A DNA stretch of 64,000 nt from Salinicola halophyticus (GTDB taxonomy: Bacteria > Pseudomonadota > Gammaproteobacteria > Pseudomonadales > Halomonadaceae), in assembly GCF_003206695.1 (NCBI RefSeq), contig NZ_PZJN01000009.1, forward strand, positions 186,001 to 250,000. Reading direction: 5' to 3'. Positions within the stretch are counted from its first letter, which is position 1. The number at the start of each line of letters is the position of its first letter. A program made the translations under genes and the position numbers. Under the pieces are notes generated by a model that saw only the letters and a program-made list of their open reading frames with translations, made no database searches and had not been told where the DNA came from. Below, in pieces: positions 50,114-57,529 of the stretch.

Positions 50114-50235
50114 GCGCCGGCATCGTAACTCGTCACGTGACAGGCGTCAATTGGCGGAGAGCGACTGCAGAAACCCAGCCATCACCGATGACAAAGCCGC
50201 AGTGCAGAAGAAGGTTTGATGACACATCACTTCCT

Positions 50236-50523
50236 TCAATGCAGTTGATCAAAAACTTCCGGATGTTGCTCAGCAATGCGTAAAAGTGCCACTGCCGGGC
50301 CTTGCGGTTCTCGCCGCCCTTGCTCCCAGTCCTGAAGCGTTCGCACGCTGACCCCCATCAAGCCGGCAAACGCAGATTGCGACAGGTTCAGTTTCAGCCG
50401 AATCATTTTGGGCGGCGAGGGCTCTGAGAGCTCCTGCGTTCGTAAGGCCAGCTTGCCTTTCTTGAACTGTTTGATTTCCTGGATGCCATCGAGGATCTCG
50501 GCCCCAATATTTCTATCACCCAT
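50236..50523 (-). CDS. NadS/HigA2-type XRE antitoxin, orphan
   Basis: A 95-residue antitoxin. The C-terminal helix-turn-helix LNLSQSAFAGLMGVSVRTLQ and following DWEQGRREPQGPAVALLRIA is the NadS/HigA2 pattern, where DNA binding is C-terminal. The partner toxin normally lies upstream and overlaps the start. Here only its last residues remain (50516-50604), so the antitoxin is orphaned and may persist as a repressor or decoy. Confidence 0.85.
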   Translation of the reverse strand: MGDRNIGAEILDGIQEIKQFKKGKLALRTQELSEPSPPKMIRLKLNLSQSAFAGLMGVSVRTLQDWEQGRREPQGPAVALLRIAEQHPEVFDQLH

Positions 50524-50604
50524 TTTTGATCGCCTCCGCTATCTGCTTGAGCATATGCCCAGAAATACTGGCGCGCTCCTCTCTGCAAAACCGAAATACC
50601 GTGC
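50516..50604 (-). pseudogene. C-terminal remnant of a RelE/HigB2-type toxin
   Basis: Directly upstream of and overlapping the NadS-like antitoxin start by 8 nt, the minus-strand frame reads FRFCREERASISGHMLKQIA then EAIKNG and stop. This resembles the end of HigB2/NadS-partner toxins ('FAKNERANI...LK'). The N-terminal three quarters is missing; the NUDIX gene ends where it should be. Confidence 0.6.
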
Positions 50605-51128
50605 CTATGCCGAAACCAACTCGTCAGCGATTTTTTCCAGCGTGAACGTCTCGCGTTGAATCGACTGCCCCATGGTTTCCTCCTGACGGGCCATGACCTG
50701 GCGATTATGGTTCACCGCTTCCGACACCGGCATCCAGACCGGCTTCATTCCGTTGGCCACTTCATGGCTTTCCATCCGGGCATCGGCCAGCTCAGGGGCA
50801 ACATCACACAGAAAGAAATGGGATGTCATATGCATCAGGTCGAATTGGGGTTTCCAATACGGGCGGTATTCTTCAATAAAGCCGTAATGCTCGTTGACCT
50901 GAACATCCTGCGCACCGGTTTCCTCCTCCAGTTCACGCTTGAGAGCCACGATAATATCTTTGTCCTCATCAATGCCGCCGCCGGGCAGGCTGAAATCGTT
51001 GTAGCGCTCAGTGAACAGCAGCAGGATCTGATCCCCTCGCAGGACGAGCCCCGAGCGGCATGGCGCCGAAGAACTCGCCCATCGCGGGAAGAAAGTTCAA
51101 GGTGGATCAGTTCCTTCAGGAGCTTCAT
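50605..51128 (-). pseudogene. NUDIX hydrolase gene with a one-base frameshift
   Basis: The downstream frame (50605 to about 51045) carries the Nudix box: LPGGGIDEDKDIIVALKREL then EEETGA, followed by a family-like C-terminus. The conserved start lies in another frame: MKLLKELIHLELSSRDGRVL from the ATG at 51128. The two join near 51045-51052 if one base is restored, giving about 174 residues. NUDIX enzymes hydrolyse nucleoside diphosphate derivatives. It is a pseudogene unless the shift is a sequencing error or translation restarts at the internal GTG at 50949. Confidence 0.7.
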
Positions 51129-51270
51129 GGCAGACGTCCGGCAGTCGGGTGATAAAAGGACCGCGATTCTACCGACACATCGGATCATGCACGAGCCCGG
51201 TATTCGAGCAATGGGGGCAATAGTGATCTTGCCCAGCACAGGTGGAAACCGGCTTTCTCAATCTGGGTGG

Positions 51271-51346
51271 GCCTACGTCGCAGCCCTTACACCAAGGGCG
51301 CTACCGGCAACGGCGCGACAGTCTAGTGTCAGCGCGTAGGTTAGGC
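51271..51346. other. damaged attC-like site and/or liuE-derived fragment
   Basis: GTTAGGC at 51340-51346 is a perfect attC R' box and GCGCGTAG before it can pair with GCCTACGTCGC (51271-51281), so this may be an attC that lost a few bases in its left arm. Between them, about 40 bp (51280-51321) also match the liuE active-site coding stretch at 49257-49297 (read as PYTKGATGNGAT). Both readings are uncertain and one may be chance. Confidence 0.4.
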
Positions 51347-51356
51347 AGCACGTAGT

Positions 51357-51569
51357 TTAAGGCAACATTCCTAGCCGTTTCATTGATTGCTCAATCCACG
51401 GTCTAAATTCTTCAGGGCAAGGGACCTTGCGTTGGCTTGGCGATATACGGTTCGGGGAATGCCGAGGTGATAAGCCATTGAGTTCCTTAACGTGAGCAAT
51501 CCAGCAAGTTTTTACGACTCGTCCGTGACAGCTACGAATGTCAGCTTGAATCTGCTTATAGGTTGCCAT
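51357..51569 (-). CDS. conserved small protein, unknown function
   Basis: A 70-residue protein of a type I recognise only as a widespread conserved hypothetical. It begins MATYKQIQADIRSCHGRVVK, continues TCWIAHVKELNGLSPRHSPN and carries RKVPCPEEFRPWIEQSMKRL near the end. GAAAGGA-type sequence precedes the ATG. It has no membrane segment. Its 3' end is followed by an attC-like box and its 5' end by a strong attC, so it would be one cassette. Confidence 0.75.
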   Translation of the reverse strand: MATYKQIQADIRSCHGRVVKTCWIAHVKELNGLSPRHSPNRISPSQRKVPCPEEFRPWIEQSMKRLGMLP

Positions 51570-51608
51570 TTGTTGTCCTTTTTGTGAAAGGAAGGTATTA
51601 CGCCGTGC

Positions 51609-51680
51609 GGCTAACGCTGCGTTCAGTTACGCCTGCGTAGCGCTAGCGGAGCAGACGTCAACTGTAACGCCTTGTTAGTG
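51609..51680. other. integron attC site (strong candidate)
   Basis: A 72-bp imperfect palindrome from GGCTAAC (R'' box) to GTTAGTG (R' box, matching GTTRRRY). Inside, CTAAC/GTTAG, spacers GCT/CTT, then GCGTT/AACGC, an unpaired T, and CAGTT/AACTG pair in order, which is the attC architecture. It lies at the 3' end of the 240-residue cassette gene, whose last codons it encodes. Confidence 0.8.
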
Positions 51681-52345
51681 CTCGATGATTCAAAGCCTCG
51701 AGGTGGCTCAACCATCAACTCACTGGTTTTATAAGGGAGGACTATTCCGCTCATTAAATCTTCTTCTTTCCTTATCGCTGAACGGTATCTTAGTTTTAGC
51801 CTTTCCGGCGATGGCTTAAACCGATCGTCAAGACACGATAGGAACTGATCAAGATCTTCTTGAAAGTCTAATTCATCGCTAATTCTTACAGCGGCTCTTG
51901 CGATAAGCTCGGCCTCTCGAACTTTCTCAACGGTCGGCATGTCAGCAATATGTTTCTCAAATCGATCGACTCGTAGGAATAGCCGTCGAATTCTATCTGG
52001 CACACAATGATTACGCTTCACTTCAATAATCCTGCTTTCGTCCACCCCATCCTTCACTAAAGCATTGACTATGTATTCTTTTACAGATTTAGCGTCTATT
52101 ATTACTTGATCAACGCCTGAACGAAATGAGCCATACTGACCTATCGCTACATAGATAGACCCTGCGACCAGTATCCAGGCCTTTACGCTACCATCTCGTA
52201 GCTCGACCCTAACATTCGAGTCTTGCCTGTAAATTATCGATGCAAAACGATCCACAACATTTGTCAGGTATTCTCGAGTAGCCTCGAAGTCATCATAAGA
52301 CAAGTCAAAATCTAGATGCAGATAAACTACGGCAAGATTACTCAT
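51623..52345 (-). CDS. cassette-borne protein of unknown function
   Basis: A 240-residue soluble protein that I do not recognise. The N-terminal half is alpha/beta-like (LAVVYLHLDFDLSYDDFEAT, VKAWILVAGSIYVAIGQYGS); the C-terminal half is helical and charged. The final residues, TNKALQLTSAPLALRRRN, are encoded within the attC site and resemble tails seen on integron-cassette proteins. The gene is flanked by two strong attC candidates (51609-51680 and 52359-52430), so it is one complete cassette. Base composition is more AT-rich than the host genes. Confidence 0.75.
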   Translation of the reverse strand: MSNLAVVYLHLDFDLSYDDFEATREYLTNVVDRFASIIYRQDSNVRVELRDGSVKAWILVAGSIYVAIGQYGSFRSGVDQVIIDAKSVKEYIVNALVKDGVDESRIIEVKRNHCVPDRIRRLFLRVDRFEKHIADMPTVEKVREAELIARAAVRISDELDFQEDLDQFLSCLDDRFKPSPERLKLRYRSAIRKEEDLMSGIVLPYKTSELMVEPPRGFESSSTNKALQLTSAPLALRRRN

Positions 52346-52358
52346 GCTTCTCCATGAT

Positions 52359-52430
52359 CGCTAACTCCTGCGTAATGGGCCGGTTTGGAGCGACAGCGGA
52401 AAACCGGTCCCGTTGACGCATTGGTTAGAT
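52359..52430. other. integron attC site (strong candidate)
   Basis: A 72-bp imperfect palindrome from CGCTAAC to GTTAGAT. The arms are CTAAC/GTTAG, GCGTAA against TTgACGC with one unpaired G (the usual extrahelical base), and CCGGTTT/AAACCGG. It directly follows the stop region of the nuclease-like gene. Confidence 0.8.
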
Positions 52431-52431
52431 T

Positions 52432-53892
52432 TTACCTTGCATTTGACCCAGACGGCTTATTGGTCACTTGCGCATCTATCAAAACCAATTCTTTACCTTC
52501 TTTTAGCTCTAACTCTTTCATCATTTTCTGAACTCGAAATAGCTCTCTGTCGCTAAAATATAGAATCACCTTAATAGACTTCTTCGTTTGATTTGCTGCC
52601 TTATACACTTCGAGCTGCTTTGCCAGATTTTGCTTAAGCTTGGAATTGCTAGCCAATTTGAACTCTACAAGAGTGCTATCTTTTGACCCTCTAGATATTT
52701 TATAGTCGACTGGACCGCGGCCATTATTGACCTCAGCATTAACGTCGTCTTGCGAAGCGTACCAAGTCAGTCTAAACATAAGCTGCAGGTCCGACTCGCG
52801 CTTGATTGGTTGGCCATTAGAATAAAAAATCCGGTAGCCATCATTATTTTCAATAACTTGCTTTAAAAACAGGACACGACTGTAAGCCTCATCATGTGTG
52901 TCGTCGGAAGTTTCGTAAAAGCCGCTTTCATCCTTCAAACTCTCAATTAAGCTAGCTACTTGACGTATGAAAACCGTCTCTATTTCTTGGACTTTTTGCT
53001 CACTCAATGCAACAGCCTGGTCACCTGTATCTTCTTTGAACCGAATGTAGCGGTCGATTAGCTCAGGGAAATTCCTAAATGTCTTCGCTATGGCCTCGTT
53101 GATTTCACGCTGCTTAGCGTCTTCTGGAATCCGGCGAAGGAAATATTCATTTACTTGGCTCCTTAACTCTACGTTGGGAATAGCAGCAACAATGTCGTCA
53201 AAATCACCAATTATGTCGTACTTGTTAATCCATGCTTCATCCTTAGTAAGAATGTCTTTTGGTGTCAGCAATACATAATCACCATCAATAAAAGGTAACG
53301 TATATTTTCTTGACGCCCAGCGACGAGTTTTATAGTTAAACTCTGCGTGCGGGACCATAACAGACTTGGTTCGCGACGAATCGATACATTTTTTAGCGAA
53401 GACCTGCGTGTATTCGCACAAGTACGACTTTATTAGATTCGTCGTGAAATCGCTTATGCTGTCTTTTCCAACTCCTTCCTTAATAAGACACAGCTTTTCC
53501 AAGTGGCTACTTTTGGTTATTTTTTCCGCACCAAAATCATTGAATATATTACTAAGGTTTTCGTTTAGCGCGTTTGCAAAGTCCGGCCCTAGGCCAGATC
53601 CACCATTCCCAACTTTGCTGAAACCTAACCAATTCTGTTTTACTTCAGGGAATAGGAACCAGTGCCGCACCAATCCTCTAGAGATCTTCCCAGTCTCTGA
53701 CATATCACGGAGAAATCCAATATATTTTATGATCTCATAATGCAAATGTTGATATTCCGGTTTGTCGCTATTAAAGAGCAAAAACGGATCTATAAACGCA
53801 GGCAAGTCATTAATCAAGGAGACATTGAAAGCACCATATTCTTCGAGGTCATCCTTTGAAACAGAAAAATAGTCCGAAAAATAGACGTTCAT
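52432..53892 (-). CDS. cassette-borne PD-(D/E)XK nuclease-like protein
   Basis: A 486-residue protein. Near the C-terminus a restriction-endonuclease-like core is visible: E366 in KRESDLQLMF, D396 in RGPVDYKISRG, then VEFKLAS with E410 and K412, and KQLEVY (Q426, Y430). This is the order of PD-(D/E)XK active sites. The N-terminal 300 residues, starting MNVYFSDYFSVSKDDLEEYG, form an unrecognised domain that could sense or bind a target. It is strongly AT-rich compared with the host, flanked by attC sites, with GGAG-like sequence before the ATG. A stand-alone defence nuclease is a reasonable hypothesis; no function is known to me. Confidence 0.75.
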   Translation of the reverse strand: MNVYFSDYFSVSKDDLEEYGAFNVSLINDLPAFIDPFLLFNSDKPEYQHLHYEIIKYIGFLRDMSETGKISRGLVRHWFLFPEVKQNWLGFSKVGNGGSGLGPDFANALNENLSNIFNDFGAEKITKSSHLEKLCLIKEGVGKDSISDFTTNLIKSYLCEYTQVFAKKCIDSSRTKSVMVPHAEFNYKTRRWASRKYTLPFIDGDYVLLTPKDILTKDEAWINKYDIIGDFDDIVAAIPNVELRSQVNEYFLRRIPEDAKQREINEAIAKTFRNFPELIDRYIRFKEDTGDQAVALSEQKVQEIETVFIRQVASLIESLKDESGFYETSDDTHDEAYSRVLFLKQVIENNDGYRIFYSNGQPIKRESDLQLMFRLTWYASQDDVNAEVNNGRGPVDYKISRGSKDSTLVEFKLASNSKLKQNLAKQLEVYKAANQTKKSIKVILYFSDRELFRVQKMMKELELKEGKELVLIDAQVTNKPSGSNAR

Positions 53893-53917
53893 TCAAATCT
53901 CCTACCAAATCTGACGC

Positions 53918-53989
53918 CAAGCACACAGGCGCCGGAAGTGGTGCGCGGAGCGCGCCGCTTTTGGCTTCCTGTGATGCGCCTGGTTAGCC
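53918..53989. other. attC-like site (moderate candidate)
   Basis: CAGGCGC pairs with GCGCCTG, and GGAAG with CTTCC, with the terminal box GTTAGCC at 53983-53989. The left R'' box (GCCAAGC) is degenerate. It lies between the HEPN-like gene stop and the nuclease gene start, where an attC is expected. Confidence 0.6.
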
Positions 53990-54018
53990 ATAGTTCGACA
54001 CGCTTTTTCGTAGCGGCT

Positions 54019-54969
54019 TCATGAAGCATTGGTCTTCGATAGATTATCATTTATGAGATGTAACGTCAGAAGAAGACGTTCTTGGAACTCCAAAATCAGC
54101 CTTGGGAGACGAATATTGATTTTATCCTCGTTGCCATAGAATAAGTTTCTATTCTTATATGACTCGAATCGGCCCGAAGCATTCATATCCGGAAATAAGA
54201 TAAATTTTTCTATACAAATTCCACTTGAGATAACGCGGTACACCTTTGGCGTATCGTCGAGTAGACCGTCATGTATCAAATGGTTACGGACTGATTCGAT
54301 TTCTGTTGACATCACGCACGCCTCCAATAGCGTGCCCTTAGCTTCGTTAAAAGATATACGCTTCCTATCACTGAATAATGATTTTTTTGACGCCAGGCGT
54401 GAATATACTTCAAAATCTGACCTTAAATTTTCAGACTCAATAGCCAGCTTGGCAACATAGTCAAGCAGACTGTGCAGACGAACAAAAATGAATCCTAAAA
54501 ATGCAAAGATCTTAGTAACTGCGGGTGACGTTACATACCTAATACCATCGTCTTCTTCAATCTCCGGAAAAAACAACTTATCCATGTTTAGAGCTCTATA
54601 AAACTCATCCTGCAGTTGAATCACTTCCTTGCTGCACTCCTGAATGCTGGAAACCAGCTTTCTACAGTCAAACAAGTAAAGGGCTTTGTTTACGGGAATC
54701 TCCTCAGGCATTTTCGAAATGAATTGTTCAAACAGCGCCTTGCCTATAGGGGCTTCAGAATTCATGCCAGCGGTATAGATGAACTCAGGACAGACCTTCA
54801 AAAAATCATAAAACGCGCCGAATGTTCCGAACAGACTTGCAGCGAAAGCATCATGTATTCTGACGCAAACGTTGTCTAGTTCATAAAGTAGATGTCCCTT
54901 AGTTGGATACCAAGCGCCTTGTGGATCATAATAAAAATAAGTGGTGAATTGATCAGAAGGGCTATCCAC
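54019..54969 (-). CDS. cassette-borne protein with HEPN-like RxxxxH motif
   Basis: A 316-residue protein, GTG start at 54969. The C-terminal region contains EIESVRNHLIHDGLL, with R228 and H233 in the Rx4H arrangement of HEPN ribonuclease or dimer domains. A preceding long helix (FIFVRLHSLLDYVAKLAIES) suits that fold. The N-terminal 150 residues (starting MDSPSDQFTTYFYYDPQGAW) are unrecognised. No membrane segment is evident. It is AT-rich, on the minus strand like its neighbours, followed by an attC-like site. HEPN RNases are common in abortive defence; that role is inference. Confidence 0.65.
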   Translation of the reverse strand: MDSPSDQFTTYFYYDPQGAWYPTKGHLLYELDNVCVRIHDAFAASLFGTFGAFYDFLKVCPEFIYTAGMNSEAPIGKALFEQFISKMPEEIPVNKALYLFDCRKLVSSIQECSKEVIQLQDEFYRALNMDKLFFPEIEEDDGIRYVTSPAVTKIFAFLGFIFVRLHSLLDYVAKLAIESENLRSDFEVYSRLASKKSLFSDRKRISFNEAKGTLLEACVMSTEIESVRNHLIHDGLLDDTPKVYRVISSGICIEKFILFPDMNASGRFESYKNRNLFYGNEDKINIRLPRLILEFQERLLLTLHLINDNLSKTNAS

Positions 54970-55092
54970 AGGGATTCCGTTAAGTGATAGATACTTGATT
55001 TCGTGTTCCTTATGCTTTTGACGGCTAACGGACGCTCACTCGACGATTTGGAGTCGCTAAGTGGCGGAAATAAATCGCCATACAGCCGATTG

Positions 55093-56052
55093 TCAGCTAT
55101 TATCCTTTCTGTCGATCATAAGAGAGCTTGGAGCAAATGTCTCGCAAAAGACTTCTGCACCAAACTTGATGGCCAATGCGGCCGCGCTGGCAGCCACCAT
55201 TGCTACAGTAATGCTGGCAGAGTTAAATGCTGCCACTATGGCTCCGGCGATATACTTTTTATCATAAACTATCGATAACCCTTGGCTCCAGGCTTTATAA
55301 ATATCGCTATCAGGGCTGCACACGGCTCTCCAGGCAACTCGCTTTAATACCGAACTTGCACGCTTCCCAAGAGCTTCTTTGTTTTCCTCGGTTATCGGAG
55401 GTGGAAGCATTTTCCTATCAGGACGTGGAAGTCGCAAGGTGTAGGCATTTCTGACATCCTTAAGTAAATCAACTGATCGTTGCGGAACGGCCCGTCCCAT
55501 TTCGAGATATATTTGGTTCTCAGATTTCGTCATCACAAGCTGAACTGCCTGGTCATCAACTTCGTCCAGATCAAGCTTCTCTGATGATTCATCCTTCAAG
55601 CCCACTAAGATGCTTTCCTCTTCTAGCCTCTCAATTAGGCGCTTGTGGAACTGCCGCCTTCTATCTGGCGACTTAATATTATTGATGTTCTTTACGGCTC
55701 TGACAATCATGTCCCTTGCCTTTGCCAAATTTCCCTCTCGTAGATAGCAAATTGCCAGGAGGGAGGTCGCTTCAAGATTTAGCCGTGTTCTCGAACCACT
55801 TTTCTGTATCGTTCCCTCAAATCCCATCTTGGCGAACGTCAAGCTGCCGGCTTCCATCGCAGTCTCATAAAGCCAGTTTTTAGCTTGTAGAATGCGGGTT
55901 TCATGACCAGTGAGCCGCAATAATTCTTGAATTTGGGCAGTTACCCTCTTGGCTCGATTCAGATCAGCGGCTCTGACACACGACCTGAGCTGGGGCTCGA
56001 GTTTCGCCAGCCTTTCTTTCTGCGCTTTTGATAGCGGTTGATTTTCAGTCAT
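55093..56052 (-). CDS. cassette-borne helical repeat protein with C-terminal membrane segment
   Basis: A 319-residue protein. Residues about 10-160 look like a TPR-type helical array (SLLAICYLREGNLAKARDMI, LTFAKMGFEGTIQKSGSR). A hydrophobic stretch near residues 270-300 (GAIVAAFNSASITVAMVAAS, AAALAIKFG) suggests one or two membrane-inserted helices. No enzyme motif is seen. A sensor-like repeat domain plus a membrane segment is a combination seen in abortive-infection effectors, but function is unknown. AT-rich; the ribosome site is weak. Confidence 0.65.
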   Translation of the reverse strand: MTENQPLSKAQKERLAKLEPQLRSCVRAADLNRAKRVTAQIQELLRLTGHETRILQAKNWLYETAMEAGSLTFAKMGFEGTIQKSGSRTRLNLEATSLLAICYLREGNLAKARDMIVRAVKNINNIKSPDRRRQFHKRLIERLEEESILVGLKDESSEKLDLDEVDDQAVQLVMTKSENQIYLEMGRAVPQRSVDLLKDVRNAYTLRLPRPDRKMLPPPITEENKEALGKRASSVLKRVAWRAVCSPDSDIYKAWSQGLSIVYDKKYIAGAIVAAFNSASITVAMVAASAAALAIKFGAEVFCETFAPSSLMIDRKDNS

Positions 56053-56073
56053 AAATCAAAGATGTCCACAGGA

Positions 56074-56135
56074 AAAGTTAATGCCGCCATCAGCCGCGCG
56101 AGGACCGAGCGCCGGACTGAATGGCATTGTTAGCC
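56074..56135. other. attC-like site (weak candidate)
   Basis: GTTAGCC at 56129-56135 is preceded by CTGAATGGCATT, which can pair with AATGCCGCCATCAG (56080-56093). The left R'' box is degenerate (GTTAA). It encodes the last codons (AIQSGARSSRG) of the 207-residue cassette protein, the usual attC position. Confidence 0.45.
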
Positions 56136-56713
56136 TCTCTCGCTAGCTCACTTTTACCACCAATAATGAATAGCCCTAAAAGCTCATGCTTCCCGATACC
56201 TTTATTGCTCTCACCAAGATCTGCTCGCATTTCACGAAATAGAGAGTCTATTAAGAGAAAGCCTGACTTTGACTCCGCTGGACTGTTATCTCCTGAGTAG
56301 GAAGACCGCCATGCTCCATAAGCTTTCACAACTCCAGGGCCACCATATACGGTCACTCTCGATGTGAAGCGAAAGAAAAACTCTTGGACATCTTCCGGGA
56401 GAACGTCATCACCATCTTTTCCGGATTTTGTGTTCCTCATTATTTCAACTACAACATCCATAAATTCATTGTAGATTTCTGCCTTTTTCTCTCGGTGCGC
56501 CTCGAATGCGACCCTTTCCCTAGCTTTACGCGCATTATAGGAGGCTATTGATACCGAAGATATTATAGTGGCTGCACTAGCTATTATTGCTGCACCAACT
56601 GTGGAATCGACATCCTGTAAAGTGGCAGACAGCCAAACTAATACCAAGTAGCCGGCATACCCAAATATACAGAGTATGAGGAACCCGAAAATAATTGATA
56701 ACACTTTCCTCAA
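56090..56713 (-). CDS. cassette-borne two-helix membrane protein
   Basis: A 207-residue protein with two N-terminal hydrophobic helices (about 5-30: VLSIIFGFLILCIFGYAGYL; about 42-60: AAIIASAATIISSVSIASYN) and a cytoplasmic charged domain (REKKAEIYNEFMDVVVEIMR). The start appears to be TTG at 56713, 5 nt after GAGGAG; a GTG three codons on is the alternative. This two-helix plus coiled-domain layout recalls small integron-cassette membrane proteins. Function unknown. It is the rightmost recognisable cassette. Confidence 0.65.
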   Translation of the reverse strand: MRKVLSIIFGFLILCIFGYAGYLVLVWLSATLQDVDSTVGAAIIASAATIISSVSIASYNARKARERVAFEAHREKKAEIYNEFMDVVVEIMRNTKSGKDGDDVLPEDVQEFFFRFTSRVTVYGGPGVVKAYGAWRSSYSGDNSPAESKSGFLLIDSLFREMRADLGESNKGIGKHELLGLFIIGGKSELAREANNAIQSGARSSRG

Positions 56714-57289
56714 TGCAACTCCTCAATGGCTAACAGGGATTAGATAGCGCACTCGTTTTAGCACTTGAACGAGCGTGCGCGTTCAAAAATCTCATCTAGC
56801 ACGCTCTTTTACGCCTAACCCATTGTTTTTAAATGATACTAAGAACAATCCTTCGTATTATGAAGGATTCGCGTTATTGCATGTTTTGCTGGATCTAATA
56901 CAGCAGTCCGTGGAGGAGCGCATGGACACGACTACAGACCGCCAAAACTGACGAAGCGCGTAAACGCCATCATGCGGGTGAAACGCTATAGCTGACCGCC
57001 TGTCTGGGAGGTGGTAGCCCTATAAATAGATAGAGGCCTGACGGCCAAACAGGCACGCTACCGCCCGCCATGCAGCATGATGCGGGTTCGCATCATCTCC
57101 GCGGGCAGTTCCTGAGCCTTTTTGACTACGTAAGCCATCCTTTGCATGTCCTCGTTCACAGTAACCAAGCGTTACATGGCAGGCAATGCCAACGAAAGCA
57201 TTAGCCAAGCTGCCGTGGCTTCAGGTGCAGATTCGCTGTTTTGTCGAGGAATCGATAAGGGAGGCCCAGCATCATGCCGTGGCACGCCA
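56714..57289. other. 576-bp non-coding stretch at the right end of the cassette array
   Basis: GGCTAAC at 56728 and GCCTAACC at 56814 are attC/attI-box-like, and GCGCACTCGTT / AACGAGCGTGCGC form a hairpin (about 56748-56780), so remnants of further attC sites are possible. No integrase gene was found. On the minus strand a short frame (MAYVVKKAQELPAEMMRTRI then MLHGGR, near 57060-57140) ends early and may be a fragment. Nothing else is supported. Confidence 0.5.
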
Positions 57290-57507
57290 TACTCAGGAAC
57301 GCTTTTCAGCCGCCTTCAGCTCCCCCAGCGCCCCTTTGCACCGCTCTTCGACCAGATCCAGCTCGCGCTGCATGATGCGGATATCTTCCAGCTGGCGTTC
57401 GAGGTTGGCGCATTTGTTGGCAAGGATCTCAAGCAGGGAGAACCCAGACGTTTGCCGTGTCGTTCCGGGGAAGCAAGCCTTCCTGCTCGGAGAAGCGGAT
57501 GGAGAGG
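57290..57507 (-). pseudogene. internally deleted copy of liuR
   Basis: The sequence matches liuR at 57843-57989 (147 bp, high identity, including the last bases before the stop), then resumes at the equivalents of about 58060-58080 and 58143-58190. Two internal segments of roughly 70 and 57 bp are missing. In intact liuR the second deletion is bounded by the direct repeat CTTGCCGCGC, and the first by a shorter CAG-containing repeat, suggesting slippage-type deletion. It encodes no intact protein. Confidence 0.85.
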
Positions 57508-57529
57508 GTTTGGCGTAGTCTATTCACTC

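Noticed and set aside
55020-55090. attC site between the HEPN-like and TPR-membrane genes
   Set aside because: GGCTAAC is present at 55023-55029, but no matching GTTRRRY box or paired inner arms were found; this boundary remains unexplained.
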